DNA of 64,000 nucleotides from a virus: positions 1-64,000 of the IMG/VR virus record IMGVR_UViG_3300033994_002454; one strand, given 5' to 3'. A model generated the notes under the pieces. That model saw only the letters and a program-made list of their open reading frames with translations. It was not told the DNA's origin and searched no databases. Below are positions 8,690 through 20,300 of this stretch, one piece after another. Numbering within the stretch: the stretch's first letter is position 1; each line of letters opens with the position of its first letter. The position numbers and the translations under genes are program-made.

Positions 8690-9434
8690 CTATTTTATTT
8701 TTAGCTGTATCTAGGGTATCAAATTCAGGTAATTGATTAACCATAGATTCAATATCTTTGTTCAATTGAGCTTTTTTAGCATCTGATTTTGCTTGTTCTT
8801 CAGGAGTTTTAGGTTTACCTATAGCAGTAGATGCTTGAAGGAACGGTTCAAGTAAATCAGTGTTAAATTCTTGTTTAGCGTCTTTTGGATTGTTGTTTAA
8901 TAAGATAAAATTATTACCAAACACTTGTTGATATGTTCCAATATTTTTATTTACATCTCTCCAATTACGTAATACAATTCCAGGCATTAGGCTTCTGTCA
9001 CGTTGTTGGTTACGTTCAAGTGAAACTAAGGGAGAAACATAGATCATTAACATCAACGTTTCATACCCTAAATCTTCTAGTTGTTGTTTTTTCTTAGTAA
9101 GAGGAGCTAAAGCACCACCAGTACCATCTAAAATAACGTGGTCTTTATTTGCAATTAGTTTTTCAAATTTATCTTGAGTAACTTTTCTAGCTTGAGCTTG
9201 TAGTTTAGATGCTTGAGATAATTGATCGGGAGTAAAATTCTTTTGTTTTAAACCAAGCCCATTTGCTTTTAATAACTCTTCGTAAGTGTCATCTGAATTG
9301 ATAACTGTAAATGTATTAGGGATAAGTTTAGAGGATATATAAGATTTTCCACTTCCTGCAGGGCCAGCTAAAAATATAGCTTTAGGATTTCCTTGTACCT
9401 CCTTCAATAATTGAACTAGACTTATCATAATCAT
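8673..9434 (-). CDS. Zeta-toxin-like P-loop kinase
   Basis: 253 residues. Walker A is AGPAGSGKSY (residues 23-32), followed by INSDDTYEEL, HVILDGTGG and a basic segment LERNQQRDRSLMPGIVLR. This matches P-loop kinases of the zeta-toxin/AAA_33 type, which phosphorylate small molecules or sugars. The N-terminus MISLVQLLKEV is the shared targeting-like peptide, so the kinase may be packaged. Start could be 9434 or 9428. A role as an effector against the host is inferred only. Confidence 0.65.
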   Translation of the reverse strand: MIMISLVQLLKEVQGNPKAIFLAGPAGSGKSYISSKLIPNTFTVINSDDTYEELLKANGLGLKQKNFTPDQLSQASKLQAQARKVTQDKFEKLIANKDHVILDGTGGALAPLTKKKQQLEDLGYETLMLMIYVSPLVSLERNQQRDRSLMPGIVLRNWRDVNKNIGTYQQVFGNNFILLNNNPKDAKQEFNTDLLEPFLQASTAIGKPKTPEEQAKSDAKKAQLNKDIESMVNQLPEFDTLDTAKNKIDEFVS

Positions 9435-9439
9435 ACATA

Positions 9440-10213
9440 TTACATCTCTTTCCTAACACTCGTTTTAAATTCAGTAAATATAGGCGCTTCATTTGGGTTT
9501 TCTAGGTCAAATAAACGTTTTACTGTTTTAAAAATTTCAATATTTTCTTCTTGTGTGCGAGATGGTAAAATCATTTCCCATCCTTTACCTTGCATTTTAT
9601 CTTTTGAACCTTTACGTTTAGAAGATTTTAACCATAGAATACCAGTTTTATCAGGTTTAACACCAAAACATTCTTCATAACAATGAGCATAAACTGCTGC
9701 TTGTAATTCATAAGTTGTCTGGATGTGATTTGATGTTTTATGGTCAATAATCCATAAAGAGTTATCAATTCTACAAACTAAATCTGTTGTACCTGCTACT
9801 TTAAGGGTATCTGAATAGAGATGAATTTCTTGGTCAATTAATTCAGGTTTGTAAGTTTCCCAAAAATCAACAAAACGTAAAAACATTTGCCAAATGTTAG
9901 GATCGTATTGTGGGTATCCAGCTTCATTTAAAAAGTTCATTTCTTTACCTTCTAAATACTCTTCAATCATTTCGTGTACTTTAGTTCCATCTTCACCAGC
10001 TTTTCTAACAATGTAATCAGCTGAGCGACCCATGTTTTTTAACCATTCTTCAAAATGTTTACCTTTTGGGTAAGAACCTAACACGTGAGTGATTGATGGG
10101 TAATATTCACCATTTCGTCTGTAGTATCTAGAATCTGGAAGAGTAATTTGTTGAGCATCTTCTGAGATTTCAAGGATACGGTTATTAACGTGCTTAATGT
10201 TACGTTTTTTCAT
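9440..10213 (-). CDS. RecB/Cas4-like PD-(D/E)XK exonuclease
   Basis: 257 residues. Visible motifs: TKVHEMIEEYL (H80), AGTTDLVCR (D144), WIIDHKTS (D157, K159) and the RecB-type QAAVYAH (Q171, Y175). This is the complete catalytic signature of the Cas4/RecB nuclease family and implies DNA end processing during replication or recombination. It lacks an evident four-cysteine iron-sulfur cluster, so it is closer to the phage PDDEXK_1 form. Overlaps the primase start region by 4 bp (ATGA), which supports a replication operon. Confidence 0.8.
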   Translation of the reverse strand: MKKRNIKHVNNRILEISEDAQQITLPDSRYYRRNGEYYPSITHVLGSYPKGKHFEEWLKNMGRSADYIVRKAGEDGTKVHEMIEEYLEGKEMNFLNEAGYPQYDPNIWQMFLRFVDFWETYKPELIDQEIHLYSDTLKVAGTTDLVCRIDNSLWIIDHKTSNHIQTTYELQAAVYAHCYEECFGVKPDKTGILWLKSSKRKGSKDKMQGKGWEMILPSRTQEENIEIFKTVKRLFDLENPNEAPIFTEFKTSVRKEM

Positions 10214-11139
10214 ATTATAGATAATTTTTTCTCCATCAGTTTATATTGTGTTAATGGAGAAACTGTTTGTACTAATTTGGTAAAGTCTTCAAAACCCATG
10301 TCACTAGGATCTTTTCCTTGGAGTTCTACTAAATAAATTTCCTTTCCAATGTCTAAAAGCTGTTCACAGAAACCAAGGGCTTTTGAAATAGCATCGTTGT
10401 CTAATGCAATATATATTTTTTGTACTTTAGAAGTAACTATTTTTTTCATTAAATTTGATTGAATGTTTTTACCAAATAATGGTACAACATTACGTTTTAT
10501 AGCCATTGCATCAAATGGACCTTCACATAGTATAATAGGTAAGTCCCAGTTAATAAACAACTCAAACGGTATAATATCGCGAGATGTTTCAGGGTTGCGG
10601 TACTTGATGTAAGGATTTTTCTCAAATGATCTCGCGGTAAAATAATTTAATCTACCGTTACTATCATATGATGGGATAACAACCATGTTATTATATTGGC
10701 CTGAATCACAGTATCCAATATTGTATTTTAAAATATCGTGTTTAGATACATTTCGTTTTTTAAGATATGCTAGAGCATGTTTTGCTACAATATCTTTATT
10801 GTTGATAAAGGTTTTAAATTCCTTTGGTAGTTCAAGTAAAGTTTGTTTTACTTCTCCTATATCTTCTACAGAAACATTTTTTACAAGTTTACTTAGTTCC
10901 TGGAAGTAAGAGGCATCAACTTGGATTTGTTTAAATAAACTTCTAATGGTTTTACCTTTTTTACCACATACCCAACAAGCCCATTGATTTACTCCTTCTT
11001 TGTTTTCGGTAAAATTAACTTCTAGTTTTGGTTTGGAATGGTGACAAAATGGACAGGTATAGGATTGATTTCCTCTAGCGGTACGTTTTCCTGCCCCTAA
11101 AACAGAATTTACCAGATTAACTAATAACTCATTTACCAT
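10210..11139 (-). CDS. DNA primase, zinc finger plus TOPRIM
   Basis: 309 residues. The zinc finger is CPFC (C29, C32) with CWVC (C55, C58). A TOPRIM domain follows, with PIILCEGPFDAMA (E206) and KIYIALDNDA (D247, D249). The order and size match small T4 gp61-type or DnaG-like phage primases making RNA primers for lagging-strand synthesis. A helicase partner is not in this window. The start lies in a CTATTTATGG context 24 bases from the neighbouring GIY-YIG gene. Confidence 0.85.
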   Translation of the reverse strand: MVNELLVNLVNSVLGAGKRTARGNQSYTCPFCHHSKPKLEVNFTENKEGVNQWACWVCGKKGKTIRSLFKQIQVDASYFQELSKLVKNVSVEDIGEVKQTLLELPKEFKTFINNKDIVAKHALAYLKKRNVSKHDILKYNIGYCDSGQYNNMVVIPSYDSNGRLNYFTARSFEKNPYIKYRNPETSRDIIPFELFINWDLPIILCEGPFDAMAIKRNVVPLFGKNIQSNLMKKIVTSKVQKIYIALDNDAISKALGFCEQLLDIGKEIYLVELQGKDPSDMGFEDFTKLVQTVSPLTQYKLMEKKLSII

Positions 11140-11162
11140 AAATAGAAGATATGACCTATCTT

Positions 11163-11612
11163 TTAAATATCAAAGTCTTTTCTAAAAAACTTACCTAAAA
11201 TATTATCGTTGAAATATAAGTTAGATTCCTCTAACACTCTATGAATAAATAAAGATTGAGTTTCGTAATATGTTAAAAGCTTTTTGTTTGGACAAGTAAC
11301 TAAAATTTCTCGTGTAAAATTTTCTTTTGATTCTGTTTTAAGCAGTTCAAGTAATAATTTATTTGAACCCCAATATTTTTTCCAATCAGATTCAGAAGTT
11401 ACAATTTTGTAAGATGGTTTTCTACCAACTGTACCTTCATATAATTCAAGATCTTTTTTAGTTAATTTTGCTTTTTTATTATAGTAAAGTACTTTTTTAC
11501 CAATATAAGATTTACCTGATGGTATATGGGTTATTTTATAGATAAATCCATAGGTGTTGTTTGGAAATTGAGAAATATCCTCAATTTCCTGTTTTTTGTA
11601 TAACCAAATCAT
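11163..11612 (-). CDS. GIY-YIG-type endonuclease-like protein
   Basis: 149 residues. YGFIYKITHIPSGKSYIGKK (residues about 21-40) is the GIY-YIG core. Later ESDWKKYWGSNK and REILVTCPN, then YYETQSLF, match the phage-associated version of this fold, with the glutamate of YYETQ as the likely metal ligand. It may be a free-standing homing endonuclease or a recruited DNA-processing enzyme. Start overlaps the next structural gene by 4 bp. Confidence 0.7.
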   Translation of the reverse strand: MIWLYKKQEIEDISQFPNNTYGFIYKITHIPSGKSYIGKKVLYYNKKAKLTKKDLELYEGTVGRKPSYKIVTSESDWKKYWGSNKLLLELLKTESKENFTREILVTCPNKKLLTYYETQSLFIHRVLEESNLYFNDNILGKFFRKDFDI

Positions 11613-12568
11613 GATAACATGTCTAAATTAACTAATATAGTTGTATCAGTAACAGCAGAAGTTGGTAAAGGTTGAGCAAGTTTTCCTACAGCAATTAACT
11701 CGTAATTATTATTATAAAGTCCTACTGTTGTCACATATGGTGAAAAATAAGAACCAGTTGCAAAATCATATATAACTCCACTGTTTGCACTTCCAGAAAC
11801 TATAGTTGGGTTTTGAGAAAAATTAAATTCATTTTCTCTTAAAGTACACTTATATTGAGCTTCGTATATTGTTATAGTACTTTCAAATGAACAAGTTACA
11901 TTTGAAGATGTTATAAAACTTTTAATAAAAGATACGTCATTGTAATCGTATAAAATATTTCCATAAGTTCCAAACCCATAACCACTTAAACCTGGGGCTC
12001 CGTCATTGGTTAAAATGATCATTCCATGTTCATATATTACATCTCCAAATTTTAAAGATCCTGAAATTAAATTGCCTTCTCCATCATCTGTAAGAATACT
12101 AGTTCCGTTGGATAAACTTATGGATCCTGGTTTTAAATATTCTCCGAATAAATTAGAAGGGATTGAAATTACTCCTATTAAATCATTTGATCCTGTTGGG
12201 AAATATCTATTTGGGTTTAAAGTAGTAGAAAGATAATTATAATAACTAGGTTCATATGGTAACCCTGTTATTGTTCCATCATTATTGAATGATGCTGTAT
12301 TTGCTGGGGAACCGTTACTTCCTGAAATATAATTTGAGTAATAAAGTTCTTTTATTGAATGGTAAACTAAAATTTCATCTTGGATAGTAATATAACCTGT
12401 TGGGTATGAACCAGAAACCCAAAGAGTAAACGGAATATTCATTCCGGTATACCTATCAATTTCTACATTAGAGCCAGTAAGTTCATTGCCTTGAAAGGTA
12501 AACGATTTGTTTACCTTAAAGGGTGAAACGATAACGTCTGAAGTTATAAATGACTTGAATACGCTCAT
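11609..12568 (-). CDS. Virion structural protein, tail region
   Basis: 319 residues, rich in S, G, N, Y and T with predicted beta-strands throughout. It shares its C-terminal half with the next gene upstream (12575-13588): both contain EFNxSxNPxxxSGS, VIYD, then TTVGxYNxxxxLxAVxKxxxPL. The two are therefore paralogues, probably neighbouring tail or baseplate parts. No known T4 counterpart recognised. Tightly packed between other structural genes. Confidence 0.65.
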   Translation of the reverse strand: MSVFKSFITSDVIVSPFKVNKSFTFQGNELTGSNVEIDRYTGMNIPFTLWVSGSYPTGYITIQDEILVYHSIKELYYSNYISGSNGSPANTASFNNDGTITGLPYEPSYYNYLSTTLNPNRYFPTGSNDLIGVISIPSNLFGEYLKPGSISLSNGTSILTDDGEGNLISGSLKFGDVIYEHGMIILTNDGAPGLSGYGFGTYGNILYDYNDVSFIKSFITSSNVTCSFESTITIYEAQYKCTLRENEFNFSQNPTIVSGSANSGVIYDFATGSYFSPYVTTVGLYNNNYELIAVGKLAQPLPTSAVTDTTILVNLDMLS

Positions 12569-12574
12569 TCATTC

Positions 12575-13588
12575 TTAGAAATCTAGTTTTACTCTAACAA
12601 GAGCTTCTTTTGTAAAGTCTTTCAACAATGGTCTTGACATTTTAGCAACAGCTAATAAATCATTACTGTCATTATACATTCCAACTGTAGTAATATAAAC
12701 TTGAGGTTGGTTTATAAAGTTATCATAAATTACTTCACCTGTAGAACCCGAAATAAATGATGGGTTTTCTGAGTAGTTAAATTCACTATTACGTGCTCTA
12801 ACAAATACATAATCAGAAGTAATGGTTTCTTCGGAATTTAAAGCAAATGAAGCTGCTCCTGCAATAGCATTATATAGTGTTTGGTTATTTAAACCATCAC
12901 TATTATTAGATCTACTTGCATCAACTTGGATTGATTGAGAAATAGCAGATGGATTAAGTAAAATTGTTCCTAAATCAGGAAACACTAAACCATATGAACC
13001 AGATCCAGCAACATATCCACTATTAGGTAATGAACCTGCTGTACCATTAGATCCAGAAATTAATTGGTATACTCTAGATGAACCTATAAAAGTATTTACT
13101 GGGTTGTCAAGAGAATTATCTGTTAAATTAATAGTACCACCTGGTCCTGTAAGTTGTAGATTTAAAGATCCAGGAAAAAGAGATTGTTTGTAACGAGCTC
13201 TTTCAATTGAAAGAACCCAAAAATAAGATCCTGTTGATACGTTATTCCCTGTTCCAAAAATAAAACTAGCATTTTCATCTTCTAGAATTAATGAACGGTA
13301 TTGCCCATAAATTGTTTTAGTGTATGAATTCTCAGGAACAATTGGGTTATACCATGTGCTTCCACTTCCTAAAGCATCAGCATATGCAATATCAAATTGT
13401 ACTTGAGCTGTTGAATCTGTTGAAGCTGTTTGATATACACTTAAGTAATAATTTCCAGAAGAACCAGCAGCTTGGATAGATGATGTTTCAAATATTGTTA
13501 AGGTTGGAGCTCCAGTTGACCAGAGTGTAGAGGTAATTGAATCGCTACTTACTAAAAAATCTTCGGGATCGAATCTTTTAAATGCCAT
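12575..13588 (-). CDS. Virion structural protein, paralogue of the 11.6 kb gene
   Basis: 337 residues, beta-rich. The C-terminal segment NSEFNYSENPSFISGSTG followed by YITTVGMYND is shared with its downstream neighbour. The start MAFKRFDPEDFLVS is typical of tail-associated proteins in marine myophages. TATAAATAATG overlaps its start (13587-13594), a T4-late-like sequence in the coding orientation. Predicted to sit on the tail or baseplate; no enzyme motif. Confidence 0.65.
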   Translation of the reverse strand: MAFKRFDPEDFLVSSDSITSTLWSTGAPTLTIFETSSIQAAGSSGNYYLSVYQTASTDSTAQVQFDIAYADALGSGSTWYNPIVPENSYTKTIYGQYRSLILEDENASFIFGTGNNVSTGSYFWVLSIERARYKQSLFPGSLNLQLTGPGGTINLTDNSLDNPVNTFIGSSRVYQLISGSNGTAGSLPNSGYVAGSGSYGLVFPDLGTILLNPSAISQSIQVDASRSNNSDGLNNQTLYNAIAGAASFALNSEETITSDYVFVRARNSEFNYSENPSFISGSTGEVIYDNFINQPQVYITTVGMYNDSNDLLAVAKMSRPLLKDFTKEALVRVKLDF

Positions 13589-13598
13589 TATTTATATT

Positions 13599-14270
13599 TT
13601 AAATGTTTGTTTTATTAATTGTAACAGGAATAGTTAAACGAGCACCACTATCTAAACCTACAACGGTTAATGTAGCAGATAATTGAGTATTATTACCAAA
13701 TAATGTATTTACAGTAGTTGCTCTTAAGTTAATTTGAGAACCAATGACTGTTACAGATACATTTGTTCCTAAAGTTGTTGTTGAAGTAACAGCAGCATTT
13801 GCTGAAGCTGCAGCTGTTGTGTTAATACCTACTCCTGTAAATGTACTCATTAAACGGACATCTGAAATAGTAGCTGAATATCCGCTAGTTTCATATGCTT
13901 GGGTATTTCCTAAATAATTTAATGTTTGAGGAGTAACAGATAATGCAGCTCCTTGATTTAAGGTAATTGCTGAGTATCCTAGATCAAGTACAGGTAATTT
14001 AGCTGTTCCGCGAGGTAGGGTAGCTAATTTATACTTCATAATTTGAGTTTCAATAGGAAATGCCTCTAATAAAGGCATATTTTGAATAGCTTCACCATAA
14101 AATGAAGAGCCTGAAGGGTGAGTAGGATTATATAGAGTATAATCAATTTCGTCATCTGCTAGAGCAAACTGTGTAATTCTAAACGAACCGTCATTTTTTG
14201 CTAAAAGCTCTCTACCTTTATTTGTTAAAATTGCGTCAACTGTTATGACCTGATTATTTAAATATCCCAT
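13599..14270 (-). CDS. Conserved marine-myophage structural protein
   Basis: 223 residues. The N-terminal part, VDAILTNKGRELLAKNDGSF then ITQFALADDEIDYTLYNP, EAIQNMPLLEAFP and KLATLPRGTAKLPV, is a block I recognise from virion proteins of T4-like marine phages, where function is not established. The second half is a beta-sandwich rich in T, N and A. It lies among tail genes, suggesting a tail or fibre-connector role. Confidence 0.7.
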   Translation of the reverse strand: MGYLNNQVITVDAILTNKGRELLAKNDGSFRITQFALADDEIDYTLYNPTHPSGSSFYGEAIQNMPLLEAFPIETQIMKYKLATLPRGTAKLPVLDLGYSAITLNQGAALSVTPQTLNYLGNTQAYETSGYSATISDVRLMSTFTGVGINTTAAASANAAVTSTTTLGTNVSVTVIGSQINLRATTVNTLFGNNTQLSATLTVVGLDSGARLTIPVTINKTNI

Positions 14271-14312
14271 GTTTTAATATTGTTATAGGTGTATTATATG
14301 TAATAAATATCA

Positions 14313-17300
14313 TTAAATCAACCCTTTCTGCGTAAGATCTAAAATAAATTGATCTACTGATTTGTTTAGTTCAGGAACTACATATTCAGGTCTTACTATA
14401 TATGGACCACTGGCATTTGTAGGTCTATATCCTTCCATCAAAATTAAACTAGCATCATCAACATATCGTCTAATTAAAAAGTGATCTAAGTTAAATACTG
14501 TAGAAGAAGCTGAAACTGGAAGAGCATAATTAAAATGGACTTCAATAGATCCTGTTTGGGTAATGCGATCTGATCCACTTTCAGCAGGGCCAAATATTTT
14601 TCCTACTTGATAAACATAATCTTCTCTACCTTCAAATCTAAATTCATCTGCATATTTTATTGACCAAGGTAATGTAACTGGGTTAAAGCCGGATCCTGTT
14701 ATATCAACCATTTTAACATTAGGATCACCATATAAGTTTACTAATGTTGCTTCAGAAGAAGTTATAACATTTGGATAAGTTGTTTTATTTGGCCATCCCC
14801 AAATTGAATTAGCTCCTGAAGAGGTAACAGGGGAAGTAGCTATAGGAGATTGATATATTTTAAAAACTGAATTTGGTAATACAAAAAATGATCCTCCAGC
14901 AACATTACCAATCCATTTTATATAAACTGTATATATATCATTAATATTAAGTGTAGTATTAGATAATAGAACCCCAGTAATATCTATAATACCATTATTT
15001 CCTGGGGAGTTATATGATGGGGTATGAAGAATGCTTATAGGGTTTCCAGTGGAATCTAATAAGGGATTTCCATTTTTATATATAAAAAGTTCTATTGTAT
15101 AGTTAATAGTACTTCCAAAGGGTTGGGTTATTACATATTTTACCTCAGCATCTAAATATAAACTAACACCATCTCCTATTGGACCTGTTGTAACTTGATA
15201 TCCATTATTTGACAAATAAGTATTTCCATATACTGCATTACTAAATGAAACTTTAGTTGGAATATTCCCAAAAACTTGAATTGAGGATCCAGTAGTATTA
15301 TACAATGCTGTGTAGTTTCCTACAGAACCAGAAGCAGTTAAAACTATATCTTCAAAACTCATTGTAGTATTCCATGTAACATTTGGAGAACTACCAAACT
15401 GAGTATATAAAATAGGCTCAATACGAGTACCACCTCTAATAACATTTCTATATTGAGTTCCTCCTGCGGAAATTGTTTGAGTATTTATTAACATTCTTTC
15501 TCCAGACTCAAATGTTCCTTTAATATCAGCTAATGAGTTTTCTGAGGTATTTGGGATAACAACAGTTCCATCAGACTTGATTAAATATAAAACGTGAATT
15601 GCTGAGGCATTCATTTTTTCAGAAGGCCATCCTGAAATAGAATCACAGTAGGCAACCATGTTTTTTAAACTATCTATTGTTGGTAGTTTACCATAAGTTC
15701 CAGTATCACCAGGTGTCCAAACATTTAATTGTTGTGAAGTTGATTTTACACCATCATAACGAGGTAAAGTTACTCGTTTAGAGGAATAATTTGAATCTTG
15801 AACAGCTGCTTTAAGAGCACTTCCACTAATTAATAAATTAAAATTAACCGGAGTTAAAATATTAGTTGAGTAATCTATATCTTCATATATTGAATTTAAT
15901 CGTGCTTCTTCAATATTATTCATTATAGGATTATAACTACTATAATAGTAATTAGGTTCTGTAATATAAGGTTCTACAATATTAGAAACACTGCTTGGAG
16001 AATTTATATTTCTACTCTGGGTAATTAAAAATTCAGCATTTGTTATAGTAACGGGATTTCCAAAAGGTATAAAACCCCAAGAATAGTAAGAACTTCCTTG
16101 TACAGGATAAAATGATCCTGAAATAGTATAAGTAGTTGGTGTTGTTGTAATAGTAAATGTTTGACTAGTTACTGTACCTGATCCTATAGATCCTGGGATG
16201 ATTTGTTGGAAATTTAAGTTTAAAGTAGCTATACCTACAGAAGTTTGAGCTAGGAAACTTGCTGTAAAATTTAATGGAGTATTTGGTGTATATCCAAAAT
16301 TAGTATTTCCTGAGGAAGAATCATAGTAGTTTAAAGGGTTAATGCTAGCTGTAAGTAAAAAAGGATAAACAGTTGTTCCAGGTATAATTTCAGGAATTGT
16401 TATAGAAGCAGAAACAGTATAATCTAAAATTTTATTATCAGCTGCAACAAATGGAAAATTTCCATATGTTGTAGGATTAACTTTATATAGATAATAACTT
16501 GGATATTCATTAAGGATATCTAAATCATATTCTATATATTGTGATGTAGATGAATTATAAATTAAAATTTTATCAAGTTGTCCTAAAACATTACTGTTAT
16601 TATTTCCTAATGAATCTATTTTAGCTATTTTAAAATATGTAGCAGCATATTCAGATCCAGGGAATGGAACCGTAAATGTTTCATAATCAATAAAAATCAT
16701 CATTTCCCCATTTTGAGGAGATGTTACAGGATTTATAAAATTACCAAAAAATATAGCTTCATCAATTTCATTTAAAGGAAGAACTGAGCCTGATAAAGTT
16801 GGAAAATAGAGAACTTGTTGATAAGGTAAAGATACATTTTGTAATGGGTATGATTGGGCTAAGCTTTGAGTAGTTACTATTAAATTTGATCCACTAAATT
16901 CACCATTATAAAACTCATCTTGAGTACTATGTAGCATAACTACAGAGCCAGAGGGAGTAATAATACTTTCGGACCAACTTTGAGTTAAAAAGTATATGTT
17001 ATTAGGTCCAATACCATTTGCTCCATAAGGAGAAGTTAAAACACCATTATATGGGTTAAACACACCTGCAGGACCTCCACTAAAATTTTCTACAGTTCCT
17101 GGGTGGTAAGTATTCCAACTTGGGGTTAAAGTTCCAGAAACTATAATATTTTGAAATGTAAAAGGAACATTATTATTAGATCCACTAGTAGTATATGCTA
17201 TTGTTGAATAGTTATCTACTTGTGGTTCAGGGTATCTGTTTCTTTCAAGTATAGACTGTTTGATTACAATACCCGAGGCAAGACTTGTACGTGCAGGTAC

Positions 17301-20300
17301 AAAATCTTTAATCATTTTGAATAATGAGTTATCAAAGAATTTGATTAAACGAATAAAATCATTTAAATCATAATTTTTTGTATATTTTTCAAAGTAATCA
17401 TTTCGTAAAATATCTAACTCAGGATAAGATAATGCTGATGATGATCTAAATCTTGGGTCACCAATATATTCTCCAATGTTAAAATATCCAATTTGACCCA
17501 TGATATCATCATTGATTTCATCTTGGGGTGAAAATGCTACTTCAAGTAAATTAGTATTTGCTGTGTAGCTTTGACTAATTTCTACATTTTGGGATAATGA
17601 TCTAAAAGCAGATAATGTATCTCCAGAAGGAATTGTATTATCTTCTACTCTAATTTTATCAGAAATAGCATTTTTAATACCAATTATAGGTTGATCTATA
17701 AAGAAATATTCTGTATTAGGATTAAATGTTGGTATATCATGAATATAAAAAGTATTTCCTCCTAAAGAAGGGAGAAATGAACTTGTTGTAGTCCATGATC
17801 CTGTTACTTTAGGGTGAATCGAAACCGATCCAGTATATAATTCACCTCCTAAAGATGCTCTAAAAGCTAATTCATTTGGAGAAGAATTTAATGAATTTCC
17901 TTCAATCGAATAAGGATTCATTACATAATCCTTAAATACACTTTCACTTAGTACTGTTGTATAGTATCTAATTTCTTGTAAAGATCCAGAGAATGAATCA
18001 TAAGTTCCCCCAGCAATTGCTGTATTAGAATTAGCAAAAGTAGAAATATTTCCTGTAAGCCAGGCTGTTGAATCTTCATTTATGAATGAAGAAGTATAAA
18101 AACCTAATAGGGTTCCATTATCTCCTCCTTCATATACGTTATTACCTGCATATAAAGTAAAATCATCCCCGTTTCTAGTTACCATTGTAGACCACCATCC
18201 ACCATCAAAAAATGGTAAATATATGCTAGCTGTTGAATTAGGGAAATTTACAGCATCTGGGTAGAAAATTAAATTTGCATATTGGTAATATGGATCTATA
18301 ATTGAACCTGAATAAGAACCTGAGGAATATCCTGATCCAGTATATTGGAGTACTATGGATGAAAAATTATCATTATACCATAAACTTTGAGAATATGGGA
18401 TAGATGATGTTGGTAAACCTTCTGTTTTAAATCTAAATTCTAGTGTAGAAGGAACATTGTTCGGAGAGTTCCAATCAATACTTACTTTCCAAGAAGAAGA
18501 AATATGATTACTTCCTGTTGTATAAAAAGCATAATTAAATGTATCTTGCCAATAATCCCAATCATTTGAGTTGATTTTATCTTTTCCACCATATTCATTA
18601 ATTCTTAATACAGTATCAGGAATACCATAAGAAGTTATTAACGTGCGCAGACCAGGTAGGGTACCTTTTGATTTAAGCAGGTACGGCAAGTTATGATAAA
18701 TGCGTTTATATAGCGATTTATTTACATCGTCTAACGGTATATAATCGTTAGAAGCAGATATTAAGGTATCAATATATTCAAATCCGCTTGGAGTTGGAAG
18801 TGAACCTGTAATATTAGGGAAGGGAAATAAACCACCTTCAGGAGTTAAACCTATAAATGCAGTATATAAATCCTGTATTGAAAAATTATTTTGGTATAGT
18901 TTAATTCCAAAATCACGAATAGCATCTGCTACTATATCTTTTGAAATACCATATTCTAAACGGTTATCAGCATTATATTTTTCAGTAACATCTTTATAGT
19001 AAATCCAAATATTATCATAAAATTGACCCACCATATCAACAAATAATTTATATTGATTGTTTGATGGATCGTCTCTTAAATATTCAGGTATTACATAATA
19101 TAAATAATCTTTATTAAGATCATCGTATATAGATGCTGAAAGTAAAATACCACCATAGAATGGGGAAGTTTCATCAACACTACCAAACCAATTTAGTACT
19201 TGGGTACTACCGGTTAAATATAACTGATAAGGAGGTTGTGAAGTTGATTTAGGCCAAGCCCATGAACCACTTGAGTAATATAAATAATATTCATAACCGT
19301 CGAAATTAGTTATAATATTGTTTATATATGCTTCATATATAGCAATACTAACATTTGGATCGTTATTTATTGTATTATTTAAAGTAGCTATAGATGCTGA
19401 GTAATTTTCAAGAAGGGATACTTTATAATAAAAATTTTCTAATCTAGTTTGAGCTGAACTAAAGTGGATAAAATTATTAAAGTCTGTATAGTCTATGTTA
19501 ATATCAATTTCTTTTTCTTCTAGTAAACTACTTAATTGATTAAAAGAACTAGTTAAAGTAGTAGTAGTTAAAGAAGTATAATTTAAAGCTACTGTTGAAT
19601 TGTTTACTTGATCTTTTAAGTCTAAATTAAAATTAGGTCCTTTTATAGGAATAGTATCAGTAATAATAATAGGAAGATCCTCAAATGCTACTTGATATGC
19701 TAAAGAATTATCTAAAGAAGTTACTACCCATAATTGAGAATTTAAATCAAATTGTTCAGGAAGAGATTCATATAATTTAATTAAAATAGAAACATTATTA
19801 GGATCTGAGTCATCTAATTGAATGTTATTAGCTAGGGTTAATGAGTTGGTTCCAAAGTTAAGATAAAAATCTACAAAATATGAGCTATTTTCTCGTTGTT
19901 GAATAAAATTATTTGTTTGTTCAACTAAATCAATATCTGTTAAAGAAGTACTATCTAACCTAAGTTCAGTTCTATCAGATGATATTTCAGAAATATATAA
20001 CTGTTGAAGTTCAGAACCTATTTGTTTATTAAAGAAATTAAAATATGTAATATATTCTCCTTGATCAAACCCATTATCAATAAGAATTTTTTCAGGGTCA
20101 ACTTCTATTTGAGAAATAGAATTATTGTTTCCGGCTGATTGTCCATTATTAAGGATAGTATATTCTGAAAAATTATAATCTTCAAAAAGTATATTTTGAT
20201 TATTATCATATATAAATAATTCAATATAACTTCCAGTAGTTAAAGTAGTATCTATTTCAGTAGAAGAAATTAACGAAATATCGTTTCCTCCATATGTTTG

